From Christiangramia lutea (GTDB lineage Bacteria > Bacteroidota > Bacteroidia > Flavobacteriales > Flavobacteriaceae), in contig NZ_JAKVTV010000006.1 of the NCBI RefSeq assembly GCF_022489035.1, positions 91,293 through 155,292 of the forward strand: a DNA stretch of 64,000 bases, in the 5' to 3' direction. Below the pieces are notes generated by a model. That model saw only the letters and a program-made list of their open reading frames with translations. It was not told the DNA's origin and ran no database searches. This document shows positions 45,115-54,034 of the stretch, in pieces. A program made the translations under genes and the position numbers. Numbering within the stretch: the stretch's first letter is position 1; every line of letters starts with the position of its first letter.

Positions 45115-45546
45115 CTAATTTTGGTCTTCACTTTCGTATGCGTTCTTATAGTGAGTCTTCATTTCCCGGTCATGCATTTCTTCCCATTTTTTATACTGAG
45201 ACGGGTTTAAAATCTTTTTTATTTCAGCCTTGAAATCCTCCTCGATTTCCATCTCCCGGCTTTCTATATCGCTCTGTCCACTGGTTTCAGCCATCATCTC
45301 ACTCATCATTTCTTTTTCCTGCAGCAACCTTTGCATTTGGGCTTCCTGAATTTTGTCTTTTTGTTCAAGATTAAGATTAAGCCTTGTGGTGACCTTATCT
45401 GCATACATCATGGCATGCGCCTCTGCATCGATATGACTGCTTATGGAATGATCTTCATGATGCTGTCCCTTTTTATCCTGTTTAACCTCCTGCGCAAATG
45501 CTCCTATAGTAATAAAAGCAACGAATAATAATACTATACGTTTCAT
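45115..45546 (-). CDS. Small exported Spy/CpxP-like helical protein (b)
   Basis: The start is one of two adjacent Met codons (45549 or 45546). The 143-residue protein has a signal peptide ending GAFAQ, a His-rich stretch just after it (GQHHEDHSISSH, HAMM), and then a charged helical domain with LNLNLEQKDKIQEAQMQRL and KKILNPSQYKKWEEM. The His/Met-rich N-terminus could bind copper. It resembles the neighbouring gene in layout and probably derives from a common ancestor. No terminator separates the pair, so they may be co-transcribed, with this gene first. Confidence 0.75.
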   Translation of the reverse strand: MKRIVLLFVAFITIGAFAQEVKQDKKGQHHEDHSISSHIDAEAHAMMYADKVTTRLNLNLEQKDKIQEAQMQRLLQEKEMMSEMMAETSGQSDIESREMEIEEDFKAEIKKILNPSQYKKWEEMHDREMKTHYKNAYESEDQN

Positions 45547-45621
45547 CACTTGTAATTTATTGGTTTATATGTACTTAAAGTTAAATCATGTAGGGCTGAA
45601 ATTTAAGGTCTTTAACAAAAA

Positions 45622-45650
45622 AAAGCTATCACCTTTAGAGTGATAGCTTT
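45622..45650 (-). terminator. Terminator of the zinc metalloprotease gene
   Basis: An 11-base perfect stem (AAAGCTATCAC / GTGATAGCTTT) with a 7-base loop, followed on the minus strand by a run of eight T. Confidence 0.9.
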
Positions 45651-45674
45651 CTAATATTATAACTTTAAAACGGT

Positions 45675-48170
45675 TTAATTTACCGGGTTCAGGATAAGAT
45701 CGATTCTTTTAAGAATGTCCTGTAAGTGATAACGGGTTAGGGTGTCATTTGCACGATAAAGTGAATTTTTAATCTGTCTTTCCAGGGTGTTCAATTCCCC
45801 GCGAACAACCGGCCTGATATCACTTTGAGAAACGTTCACCTCACTCTGACTTATCCAGTTTCTCCATCTTTCAGGAACTTCCTCCTGCTCTTCATTCATC
45901 AGGAATTCCATTCTTTCGATATAAGCTCTCTGAAGATTTCTTCTGTACCGGTCTGTGCTTTTTCCCGAATAGATCTCGCTCCAGATTCCTTTTCTTAGTT
46001 CCGTCATCATATCAAGAAGAGAATAAGCTTCTTTTCCGTTAATCTCTTCATTTTCCATTAGCCTTGCCATTCTTCCGAAATCCAGAAGATTGTTTAGGGT
46101 TCTCTGCTGCATATTTCTAATTCGCTCCACATTTCCATCAAATTCGATTTTATTGAAGATCTCCTGGTTGATCATCCATTCCGGAGTTTCGAACAATTGC
46201 TTTTGAAGGAAATCCATTGCTCTTTCCTGCTTTTCTTTGTCTACATGAAAGTATACGGCACCTTCCTGGTCGTAAGTTTTGTAATATTCATAAACTCCAC
46301 CAATGTTAGCCGCCACGTGCCCCATATAGCGATTGTACTGAGCAAGTACCTGTCCGTAAAGATCATCAAGATCTTCATAATCCTTGCCATCTTCGGCGGT
46401 CCATTCAATTAATTTCGGAACAATTCTTTTAAGGTTTTTGATCCCATATTCGCTGGCAAGCATAGCATCATCTCCAAGATCTTCGGTTTGAGAACTAGGG
46501 TCGATCACATTTCCTTGCTGTCTTCCGAACCTATACATTGGGTCACCCGCATGTTCGAGGATCCATTCATCCAGAATTGGCTTTTTCTCTTTTCCCTCTT
46601 TTTCAGGAATAGGGCGGTAACCCCATTCAATGGCATATTTGTCATACGGGCCAATGTTAGGCATAAGAGCCACATCTCCGTCTTCCGGCTGTGCCACATA
46701 ATTAAATCTTGCATAGTCCATGATTGAAGGTGCAGTACCATATTTCTGGGTAAATTCAGGATCTCTAAGATCTTCTACTGAGTAGGCAACACTACTACCC
46801 ATATTATGCGGAAGTCCAAGCGTATGCCCTACCTCATGAGAGGAAACAAACCTGATCAATCTTCCCATGACTTCGTCTTTAAAAGCTACGTCCTGCGCCT
46901 CTTCGTTGATAGCTGCAGTTTGAACAAAGAACCAGTTTCTAAGCAATGTCATTACATTATGATACCAGTTGATATCAGATTCGAGTATCTCTCCAGATCG
47001 CGGGTCGCTTACGTGGGGACCATTTGCATTTGGAATCGGGGAAGCAAGATATCTCACTACAGAGTATCTTACATCTTCAGGGCTCCAGTCTGGATCTTCC
47101 TCTACCGTTGGTGCTTCTTTGGCTAAAATGGCATTTTTGAATCCGGCTGCTTCAAAAGCTACCTGCCAGTCTTCGATTCCCTTTTTAATGAACGGAACCC
47201 ATTTTTCAGGAGTCGCACGATCTATATAATATACGATTGGCTCCTTTGGTTCTACCAGTTCGCTATTTTTGAACTTTTCCATGTCCTCTTCCTTAACTTC
47301 CAGTCTCCATCTGTCAAGGAATTCAACGGTCTTGCTTTTCTGAGCTTCCAGCCCGTAATCTGTTTGTTCGGTGGTGAACCAGCCTACACGTTCATCAAAA
47401 TATCTTCTTTCCATAGGAACCTCCGGCAAAAGGATCATGGAATTGCTGAATTCTAGCGAAATAGACCCCGTACTGGAATTTGAAGGCGGCTCCCCGGCAT
47501 TATAAGTCTTTACGTGTCTTATTTCAATGTTTTCAGGATAACTTCTAATAGTATCTATATAAGACCTGCTTTCGTCCAGACGGGATACTTTGTACCTTTT
47601 TCTAGTTCCATCAGGAAGACCTAGTGCCTGAACATCCTTGGTATAAAGATCAGTTACATCAATTACCGTTGATTTGCTTATAGAATCCTTGCCAACCGTT
47701 TTTACATCAAAAGTTTGCAGAATAGGTTCGAAATTGGAATTTCTTACTGCTTCATGAACAGGTAGGGAATCTGCCGCATAAACTTCATAAGACACTACGC
47801 GTAGTAAAACCTTATCTCCTTTCTTCTGCCATCTGTGAACCTGGGTATTTTGCTTTCCTCCACCAAAACCAATGCCGTTTGCAGTTTTAGCGATTCGCGT
47901 AACGGTAAGCATTTCACGGTTAAATAGACTATCCGGAATTTCGTAGAAATATTTGTTTTCAACTTCATGAACGGTGAATAGTCCCTCGTCGCTTTTAGCG
48001 TCTTTAGTGATAACCTTATTGTATGGTTTTAAGCCACCATTTTTTTCGTCTTCCTTGTCGCTATTTCCAGCAACATCCTGTTTTTTACTTTCTGCCTGAA
48101 ATACGGCACAACTGGAAACAGATAAAGAAAGCGCTACAAGCATTAGCCTGAGGCCTTGTTTTTTGATCAT
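45675..48170 (-). CDS. Zinc-dependent metalloprotease lipoprotein (DUF5117/DUF4953 type)
   Basis: The 831-residue protein has a lipoprotein signal (VSSC, Cys21) and the full metzincin-type site HExxHxxGxxH at His445, Glu446, His449, Gly452 and His455 (SHEVGHTLGLPHNMGSS), followed by a later Met in PSIMDYARF that fits a Met-turn. The N-terminal 300 residues match the DUF5117/DUF5118 pattern (VTRIAKTANGIGFGGGKQN). Such large metalloproteases are common in Bacteroidota and are thought to act on the cell surface or in the periplasm. The substrate is unknown. It stands alone with its own terminator. Confidence 0.9.
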   Translation of the reverse strand: MIKKQGLRLMLVALSLSVSSCAVFQAESKKQDVAGNSDKEDEKNGGLKPYNKVITKDAKSDEGLFTVHEVENKYFYEIPDSLFNREMLTVTRIAKTANGIGFGGGKQNTQVHRWQKKGDKVLLRVVSYEVYAADSLPVHEAVRNSNFEPILQTFDVKTVGKDSISKSTVIDVTDLYTKDVQALGLPDGTRKRYKVSRLDESRSYIDTIRSYPENIEIRHVKTYNAGEPPSNSSTGSISLEFSNSMILLPEVPMERRYFDERVGWFTTEQTDYGLEAQKSKTVEFLDRWRLEVKEEDMEKFKNSELVEPKEPIVYYIDRATPEKWVPFIKKGIEDWQVAFEAAGFKNAILAKEAPTVEEDPDWSPEDVRYSVVRYLASPIPNANGPHVSDPRSGEILESDINWYHNVMTLLRNWFFVQTAAINEEAQDVAFKDEVMGRLIRFVSSHEVGHTLGLPHNMGSSVAYSVEDLRDPEFTQKYGTAPSIMDYARFNYVAQPEDGDVALMPNIGPYDKYAIEWGYRPIPEKEGKEKKPILDEWILEHAGDPMYRFGRQQGNVIDPSSQTEDLGDDAMLASEYGIKNLKRIVPKLIEWTAEDGKDYEDLDDLYGQVLAQYNRYMGHVAANIGGVYEYYKTYDQEGAVYFHVDKEKQERAMDFLQKQLFETPEWMINQEIFNKIEFDGNVERIRNMQQRTLNNLLDFGRMARLMENEEINGKEAYSLLDMMTELRKGIWSEIYSGKSTDRYRRNLQRAYIERMEFLMNEEQEEVPERWRNWISQSEVNVSQSDIRPVVRGELNTLERQIKNSLYRANDTLTRYHLQDILKRIDLILNPVN

Positions 48171-48269
48171 AAATTGTAATTGTTTAATTAATAAGCTTCA
48201 ATTTTAGGGCTAAAATAAATGAATGAGATGCCCGTTGGCAGTTCTAGGACTAAGCTTATCGAAAATGGT

Positions 48270-48839
48270 TTAAACTGAAGTTGTTAAATCTGTATTTACA
48301 GTAATTTGAGAATTGAAGATCTTCCTGTAATCAAATTTTGAATGATATGGTTTTTCCAGAAAGGTACGGGACCAGAAAGATTTACTAAAAAGGAAAAAGG
48401 GATCCTGGATCATAAAATAGGGAATGAAATGATAATGCTTCACTCCGCATTTTCTAAAAAAATTTCTAATTTCCTTTTCCATTCCTAACTCTGAAGCGGC
48501 TACGATAGCTGCCATCCGCTGGCATTTCGAGCCTTTGTAATTTCCAGCAAGCCTTACATCGAAACCGTGAATATAAAACTGATCCTTAATCCTTTTGTAA
48601 TTCTGGTAACGAGACCATCCATCCATAAAAACCAAAAAAATATGAATAAAGGAGAAAAGAAAACAGAGCAACCAGATAATTTGAAATATGAAATCACCCT
48701 CGAAAAGGCTTTTTTGAAAAAGTTTCCAGAAAAAAACTGACTCCAGGACAAACAATCCTAAGGAAAGGTAAAGTAGTTTTCCTACCCTTAAATAGGAGAT
48801 GAACTTAGGAGGTTGTTTAGGAAGTAACGGGCGGCGCAT
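48270..48839 (-). CDS. Uncharacterised two-helix membrane protein
   Basis: The 189-residue protein has a Pro-rich basic start (MRRPLLPKQPPKF), two hydrophobic segments (about 25-44 and 50-72) and a soluble C-terminal part with several aromatic and basic residues (GFDVRLAGNYKGSKCQRMAAIVAASELG, KKCGVKHYHFIPYFMIQDPFFLF). I do not recognise a family. The region KGSKCQRMAAIVAA-like plus KHYHFIPYF may be a conserved core. It lies 16 bases downstream of the lysS terminator, so it probably has its own promoter or read-through expression. Confidence 0.65.
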   Translation of the reverse strand: MRRPLLPKQPPKFISYLRVGKLLYLSLGLFVLESVFFWKLFQKSLFEGDFIFQIIWLLCFLFSFIHIFLVFMDGWSRYQNYKRIKDQFYIHGFDVRLAGNYKGSKCQRMAAIVAASELGMEKEIRNFFRKCGVKHYHFIPYFMIQDPFFLFSKSFWSRTFLEKPYHSKFDYRKIFNSQITVNTDLTTSV

Positions 48840-48854
48840 CCTCTAAAATAATAA

Positions 48855-48887
48855 AAAAAAGTTCTGCCACCCGGACAGAACTTTTTT
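48855..48887 (-). terminator. Terminator of lysS
   Basis: A 12-base perfect stem (AAAAAAGTTCTG / CAGAACTTTTTT) with a 9-base loop; T runs on both strands. Confidence 0.9.
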
Positions 48888-48918
48888 CTGATTTCAATTC
48901 TATTAAAATATCTTACTC

Positions 48919-50610
48919 TTAGATAGCTTTGATGTTAAGCGTCTCTCCTTCCTTGTAAACATCGATCATTTTATGTTTTCTAAGACTTTTCAGGGCTTTA
49001 TCCCATTTCTTATTGCTAAGACCAGATTGATCCTTGATGTTGGACAATTCATGGATCTCATCATTTTTCAGCAATTTGAAAACGGCTTTTTCTTCATCGC
49101 TAAGATCAACAGCTTTCTTTTCAGGTTTCATTTGAGGGAAGAACAATACTTCCTGTATAGACTGTTTATTGGTAAGGAACATGATCAACCTGTCCATTCC
49201 AATTCCAAGTCCGGAGGTAGGTGGCATACCATACTCCAATGATCTTAGGAAATCATTGTCTATGAACATTGCTTCATCATCTCCTTTTTCTGAAAGTTTC
49301 AATTGCTCTTCAAAACGCTCGCGCTGGTCTATAGGATCGTTCAACTCTGAATAGGCGTTGGCGATCTCTTTTCCGCATACCATTAACTCAAAACGCTCGG
49401 TCAAATCAGGATTGTCACGATGTTCTTTACAAAGCGGACTCATCTCCTTTGGATAATCTGTTATGAAAGTAGGCTGGATAAAGTTGCCTTCACATTTTTC
49501 ACCAAAGATCTCATCGATAAGTTTTCCTTTACCCATGGTATCATCTACTTCGATGCCCATTCCTTTTGCCGCTTCGAACAATTCTTTTTCAGATTTTCCT
49601 GTAATATCGAATCCGGTATACTCCTTAATGGCATCGGTCATGCTTAAACGCTTATATGGCGCTTTAAAGTTGATCTTGTGCTCTCCAAAAGTTGCATCTG
49701 TAGTTCCGTTTACGGCGATCGCGCAATGCTCAAGCAATTGTTCGGTGAACTCCATCATCCAGTTGTAGTCCTTGTAGGCTACATAGATTTCCATTGCCGT
49801 AAATTCCGGATTATGCGTCCTGTCCATTCCTTCATTTCTAAAGTTTTTCGAGAACTCATATACCCCGTCAAAACCACCAACGATCAATCTTTTTAAATAA
49901 AGTTCATTGGCAATTCTAAGATACAGCGGAATATCCAGTGCGTTGTGGTGTGTTACGAAAGGTCTTGCTGCCGCACCCCCGGGAATAGATTGAAGAATTG
50001 GAGTTTCCACCTCAAAATATTCTCTTTCATTAAAGAAATTTCGCATTGCGTTGAACAGTTTTGTTCTTTTTACGAAGATCTCTTTTACCTTGGGATTCAC
50101 CGCAAGGTCTGCATAACGCTGGCGATATCTTTGCTCGGGATCGTTAAAGCCATCATGGGTGTTTCCTTCTTTATCAGTTTTAGGAAGCGGAAGAGGACGA
50201 ATAGATTTACTCAAAAGATGAAAATCCTTAACCATTACGGTCATTTCTCCAACCTGGGTTTTGAAAAGTTCTCCTTCAATTCCAATAAAATCACCAATGT
50301 CCAGAAGCTTTTTATAAACGTCATTGTATTTAGCCTTGTCCTCGCCCGGGCAAATTTCATCCCTGTTAAAATAAACCTGGATTCTGCCTTTTGAATCCTG
50401 AAGTTCAGCAAAAGATGCTTTTCCCTGGATCCTTCTGGACATTAATCTTCCTGCGATCACTACTTCTTTTCCTTCTTCAAAATTTTCCTTAATCTCGGAG
50501 GTTAAATGATCAACCGGAAAAAGGTCGGCTGGATATGGATTGATACCGGCTTTTCTTATGGCCGTTAGTTTCTCTCTTCTAATTTGTTCCTGTTCTGATA
50601 ACTGCTGCAT
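48919..50610 (-). CDS. lysS: Lysyl-tRNA synthetase, class II
   Basis: The start at 50610 (MQQLSEQEQIRREKL) is preferred; 50628 would add six residues. The 563-residue enzyme has an N-terminal OB anticodon-binding fold (about 50-150), class II motif 2 around NFRNEGMDRTHNPEFTAMEIY, and motif 3 GLGIGMDRLIMFL, as expected of LysRS. It charges tRNA-Lys in the cytosol. About 65 residues after motif 3 (KAVDLSDEEKAVFKLL to the end) exceed the E. coli length and look like a small winged-helix domain, a feature I recall from Bacteroidota enzymes. The gene is divergent from a Pmp3-type gene. Confidence 0.95.
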   Translation of the reverse strand: MQQLSEQEQIRREKLTAIRKAGINPYPADLFPVDHLTSEIKENFEEGKEVVIAGRLMSRRIQGKASFAELQDSKGRIQVYFNRDEICPGEDKAKYNDVYKKLLDIGDFIGIEGELFKTQVGEMTVMVKDFHLLSKSIRPLPLPKTDKEGNTHDGFNDPEQRYRQRYADLAVNPKVKEIFVKRTKLFNAMRNFFNEREYFEVETPILQSIPGGAAARPFVTHHNALDIPLYLRIANELYLKRLIVGGFDGVYEFSKNFRNEGMDRTHNPEFTAMEIYVAYKDYNWMMEFTEQLLEHCAIAVNGTTDATFGEHKINFKAPYKRLSMTDAIKEYTGFDITGKSEKELFEAAKGMGIEVDDTMGKGKLIDEIFGEKCEGNFIQPTFITDYPKEMSPLCKEHRDNPDLTERFELMVCGKEIANAYSELNDPIDQRERFEEQLKLSEKGDDEAMFIDNDFLRSLEYGMPPTSGLGIGMDRLIMFLTNKQSIQEVLFFPQMKPEKKAVDLSDEEKAVFKLLKNDEIHELSNIKDQSGLSNKKWDKALKSLRKHKMIDVYKEGETLNIKAI

Positions 50611-50646
50611 ATAATTTTTTTTATGCATTCAACAAAAATGCGGATG

Positions 50647-50677
50647 CAAATATAGTGACTATCAGCCTGCCACACAA
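50647..50677 (-). promoter_or_regulatory. lysS promoter
   Basis: On the minus strand TTG (50675-50677) is followed after 20 bases by TATATTTG (50647-50654), a full match to TTG-N19-21-TAnnTTTG. The start codon is 36 bases downstream of the element. Confidence 0.75.
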
Positions 50678-50704
50678 TGCAATTAAAAGCCGAAATATTA
50701 ATTC

Positions 50705-50712
50705 TATCTTTG
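50705..50712 (+). promoter_or_regulatory. -7 element upstream of the Pmp3-like gene
   Basis: TATCTTTG matches TAnnTTTG, 17 bases before the ATG at 50730. No TTG was found at -33. It is divergent from the lysS promoter. Confidence 0.5.
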
Positions 50713-50729
50713 CATGAAAATTAGCATTA

Positions 50730-50888
50730 ATGAGTATCTGGAGAGTAATTCTTTCTGTATTATTCCCTCCCCTGGCAGTATACGATAAAGGATGTGGTTC
50801 TATTTTAATCGTTCTCATCCTTACCCTGTTAGGCTGGGTACCTGGAGTGATCGCCGCGCTTATCATTTTGAATAACCCGAAGTCTTAA
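50730..50888 (+). CDS. YqaE/Pmp3-family membrane peptide
   Basis: ATG at 50730 opens a 52-residue frame with two membrane helices and the family signature: SVLFPPLAVYDKGCG near residues 9-23 and LTLLGWVPGVIAALIIL near 31-47. The family (UPF0057/Pmp3/YqaE) affects membrane potential and salt or cold tolerance in yeasts and plants and is stress-induced in bacteria. The gene lies between lysS and lipB and ends 3 bases before the lipB start, so the two are coupled. It is below usual gene-caller lengths but is well supported. Confidence 0.88.
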   Translation: MSIWRVILSVLFPPLAVYDKGCGSILIVLILTLLGWVPGVIAALIILNNPKS

Positions 50889-50891
50889 AGT

Positions 50892-51593
50892 ATGAACAAG
50901 AAAGTTGAAATACAGAACCTGGGAGTGAAAGATTATAAAGAAACCTGGGATTACCAGGAAGAACTTTTTAAAAATACACTGGATCTAAAGATCAGGAATA
51001 GAAGAGAGGAGCTGGATGAGCCAACTAAAAATTACCTGCTTTTCGTGGAACATCCTCACGTATATACTTTGGGGAAAAGTGGTGATGCGGAAAACCTGCT
51101 AATTTCAGAAGCTGAATTAAAAGCGAAGAATGCTACTTACTACAAGATCAATAGAGGAGGGGATATTACCTACCATGGTCCGGGACAATTGGTGGGCTAT
51201 CCCATTTTGGATCTTGACAATTTTTTTACTGATATACATAAATATCTCAGGTTACTTGAAGAAACAGTGATCCTAACCCTGGCCGAGTACGGATTGAAAA
51301 CTGAAAGAAGTCCGGGAGAGACCGGTGTTTGGTTAGATGTTGGAACTCCCTTTGCACGAAAGATCTGCGCCATGGGGGTAAGGGCCAGTAGGTGGGTGAC
51401 TATGCATGGTTTTGCCCTGAATGTAAATGCCGATCTCGGTTATTTCGACAATATCATTCCCTGCGGAATTAAAGGAAAAGCGGTTACTTCCCTAAATGTT
51501 GAATTAGGGCAGAAAGAGGTAGATATGGAAGAAGTTCAGCAAAAAGTGCTGAAGCATTTCGCTGAGCTTTTTGAAGCTGAAATTGCCAATTAG
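50892..51593 (+). CDS. lipB: Octanoyl-[ACP]:protein N-octanoyltransferase
   Basis: The 233-residue protein matches LipB: RRGGDITYHGPGQLVGYPI-type motif (here NRGGDITYHGPGQLVGYP), the catalytic Lys in RKICAMGVR and the catalytic Cys in IIPCGIKGKAVTSL. It moves octanoyl groups from acyl carrier protein to lipoyl domains of dehydrogenase complexes in the cytosol. It starts 3 bases after the Pmp3-like gene. Its stop codon overlaps the convergent lipoprotein gene by 4 bases, and no terminator is seen there. Confidence 0.96.
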   Translation: MNKKVEIQNLGVKDYKETWDYQEELFKNTLDLKIRNRREELDEPTKNYLLFVEHPHVYTLGKSGDAENLLISEAELKAKNATYYKINRGGDITYHGPGQLVGYPILDLDNFFTDIHKYLRLLEETVILTLAEYGLKTERSPGETGVWLDVGTPFARKICAMGVRASRWVTMHGFALNVNADLGYFDNIIPCGIKGKAVTSLNVELGQKEVDMEEVQQKVLKHFAELFEAEIAN

Positions 51594-54001
51594 AACTTAT
51601 ACATCAGGATTTCATTTTCTTCACCTTTAACCACAAGCTCCAGCTTAGAATCCAGATCGGCATTGGCGATATCTACCTGCGAGGTTCCATATACCGGGAA
51701 TCCTTCTAAAAGTTCTGCTTTATCATTAAAAACATAAACCTTTTGGGTTTGAGTATCTGTGATCGCCACCAGAGTTCGGTTGCGAATATTGAATAACTGG
51801 GGATCGCTGTAAAGCCCAAAATCTAAATTGACGATCCTGGAATTTATGCTGAGTTCATTTTCATTCAAATAAACAAGGTTGGTTCTGTCAGCCACAATCC
51901 TGTTGTTTTCTGCAAGTCCAAGATCTGAAGAAGAAATATTTCCATTTTGGGAGATCTTGATGAGGTCACTTTTCGGTTTTGTCGAAACAAAACTGTTTTG
52001 GTAGCCATACCATTCATTTTCCGAGTAATCGATATTGCCCTTAACCGGAACTCTTATATCTCCCTGCCTGCTAAGAATGTTTAACTTTCCTGATTTCTCT
52101 GCAACCAGAATATAATCTTTATTACCTAACCTGATGTGTTTAGGAGGTTTTATTACTTCACTCCCGGCACTTTCAAAATCGAAGCCCTTTATTGCTTTTC
52201 CGCGAGGGCCTACCATGTAAACTCTTTTGTTCTGAGTAAGTACAAACCTGTAATTTCGGTTATTGTCATAATCGAAAACTGAAAGAGGCTGAGTAAGTGG
52301 TGAATTAAACTGGATAGGATAGCCTTTTACTTTATTGCCGTTTCTGTCCAGAACCTCCATATGGTAACCGGTGGAAAATGCCAGTTGCTGATTCCCATTT
52401 TTAAAAAGGTCTACCTGGTAGATTGGGCTGGTGATCTGGCTATCCATTTTCTTTTTCCAGAAAACGGTTCCCTTATTTGAAATAAGATAAATATTGTTGT
52501 CTTCATCCTGTACCGAAATGTCCATTTGATCTGTCCGGTGATTTTTGAAGAAATACGGCGTGGTACTCACCGGGGCATCGATTTTAAAGGAGGCGACCTG
52601 TTCTGGGCCATTGCTCAAAGCAGCTTCTTCAGAATTAGAAATTACTGTATGCAGGTGAGCGAAATCATCTTCAATGATTATCTGTAAAGCGGCCAGGCTA
52701 TTCTTATTGAATTCAGGCTTATTAGCTTTTGTATAATTAGAGGAATTGATAACAAAAAGCATGGAAGATTCCGAAGAAAGGGTAGACATAAGATTTGTAA
52801 AATATGCCTTGTCTTTAAGAGTGTCTGAATTCTGAATGGCGGCAATAATATTTTTCAAAATTTCCAGATCTGTTGAAAATATCACAAAATGATCCTGGAA
52901 AGTATAAAATCGCCCATTTTCGACCTCGAGGATTTTAGAAAAGGACTTTTTGAAATCCAGAGGATCATTCAACTCAAAAATTGAGGAACCTCGGAAAGTC
53001 TCAATTTCATCACCAAGCCCTGCAAGAGCTTCTTTCGCCAGTTCAATATCTTTGGCATTCAATACGAATGCCTCTCCGCTCTCGAAAGTAATAGCTGTGG
53101 CTTCCCTTGTGACGTCAAGTACTTCCGGATATTTAAATGTGGTGCTATCTATGCTTTTTAGAGGACTCTCATATAGGTTCTCAAAATTCTCATAATTCAA
53201 AGAAAGAAAACTTATAAAATCCTCAGGGCATACCGCTGATGTTTCAGATTGCTGTGGAGATGTATTTTTAAAGAGATTCAAGGAAGCAGATTCCTGATTG
53301 CCCAAGCTTATTCCATTACCCCGAATTTGGTTCTTAGCAAAATCCAGGTCCAGAATACTCCATTCGGCAAAATTAGTAAAGGCTGGAAAATGTAGTTTTT
53401 GAAAAAACTCTTTAAAAACGGAACCTAGCCGGTTATGATTATAGAATATGGTAGTCTTTTCTGGACTGGAAGCATGGTAAGCTTTTTGAAAGTTCTGAGA
53501 TGATAAGGGGTTTTCAATTTTACCGGATTCAATTAGGTTTTCTCTTGAATTGCTGATTATTGAAGTTGTTTCTGCCTCAAACATGAAGAATTCGGTATCT
53601 TCAAATTTTATATTTTTAAATTCCAGGTTTTTCTGTTTAAAGGTTTCAACCGATTTATTCTTGATTGAATCAAGGCTTAATAAGCTGGAATCTTTTTTTG
53701 TGACAAGAGTAAAGGCGATGTTTTCGGAGCCCAATCCTGAAAAAGCGATGGCGGTCTCATGTTTAAAATTCAATTCTTTAAGACGGCTTAGTTCTTTTGA
53801 AAATCTGTCTTTCAATGGAAATCCACTTTTCGTTACCAGGTCGTTATCAGAGAGATTTTTGATGAAATTTCCCATGTCCTGGCTAATAATTACCATCTCA
53901 GAATCTTTAGGTAGATACTTATAAACCTTGAATTCTGTCGATTTGTTTTTGGAGCAGGAGTATAAGGAAATTATTAGAAGAACTAATATTAATCTTTTCA
54001 T
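51590..54001 (-). CDS. Large lipoprotein of unknown function with propeller-like C-terminus
   Basis: The 803-residue protein has a lipoprotein signal (LYSC, Cys16). Residues about 25-480 are a mixed alpha/beta region with many FSTD and LFVINSS-like strands, resembling the DUF3352-type pattern of secreted proteins. From about 500 to 803 the sequence has repeated short blocks (NNIYLISNKGTVFWKK, GNQQLAFSTGYHMEVLDRNGNKVKGYP, RVYMVGPRGKAIKGF, LNILSRQGDIRV) typical of beta-propeller blades such as PQQ-like repeats. The product probably faces the periplasm or surface. No function is known. It is 33 bases downstream of rnhB on the same strand. Confidence 0.75.
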   Translation of the reverse strand: MKRLILVLLIISLYSCSKNKSTEFKVYKYLPKDSEMVIISQDMGNFIKNLSDNDLVTKSGFPLKDRFSKELSRLKELNFKHETAIAFSGLGSENIAFTLVTKKDSSLLSLDSIKNKSVETFKQKNLEFKNIKFEDTEFFMFEAETTSIISNSRENLIESGKIENPLSSQNFQKAYHASSPEKTTIFYNHNRLGSVFKEFFQKLHFPAFTNFAEWSILDLDFAKNQIRGNGISLGNQESASLNLFKNTSPQQSETSAVCPEDFISFLSLNYENFENLYESPLKSIDSTTFKYPEVLDVTREATAITFESGEAFVLNAKDIELAKEALAGLGDEIETFRGSSIFELNDPLDFKKSFSKILEVENGRFYTFQDHFVIFSTDLEILKNIIAAIQNSDTLKDKAYFTNLMSTLSSESSMLFVINSSNYTKANKPEFNKNSLAALQIIIEDDFAHLHTVISNSEEAALSNGPEQVASFKIDAPVSTTPYFFKNHRTDQMDISVQDEDNNIYLISNKGTVFWKKKMDSQITSPIYQVDLFKNGNQQLAFSTGYHMEVLDRNGNKVKGYPIQFNSPLTQPLSVFDYDNNRNYRFVLTQNKRVYMVGPRGKAIKGFDFESAGSEVIKPPKHIRLGNKDYILVAEKSGKLNILSRQGDIRVPVKGNIDYSENEWYGYQNSFVSTKPKSDLIKISQNGNISSSDLGLAENNRIVADRTNLVYLNENELSINSRIVNLDFGLYSDPQLFNIRNRTLVAITDTQTQKVYVFNDKAELLEGFPVYGTSQVDIANADLDSKLELVVKGEENEILMYKF

Positions 54002-54034
54002 GGTTAGGTTTCAGATTTGAGCAAAAATAGAAAC

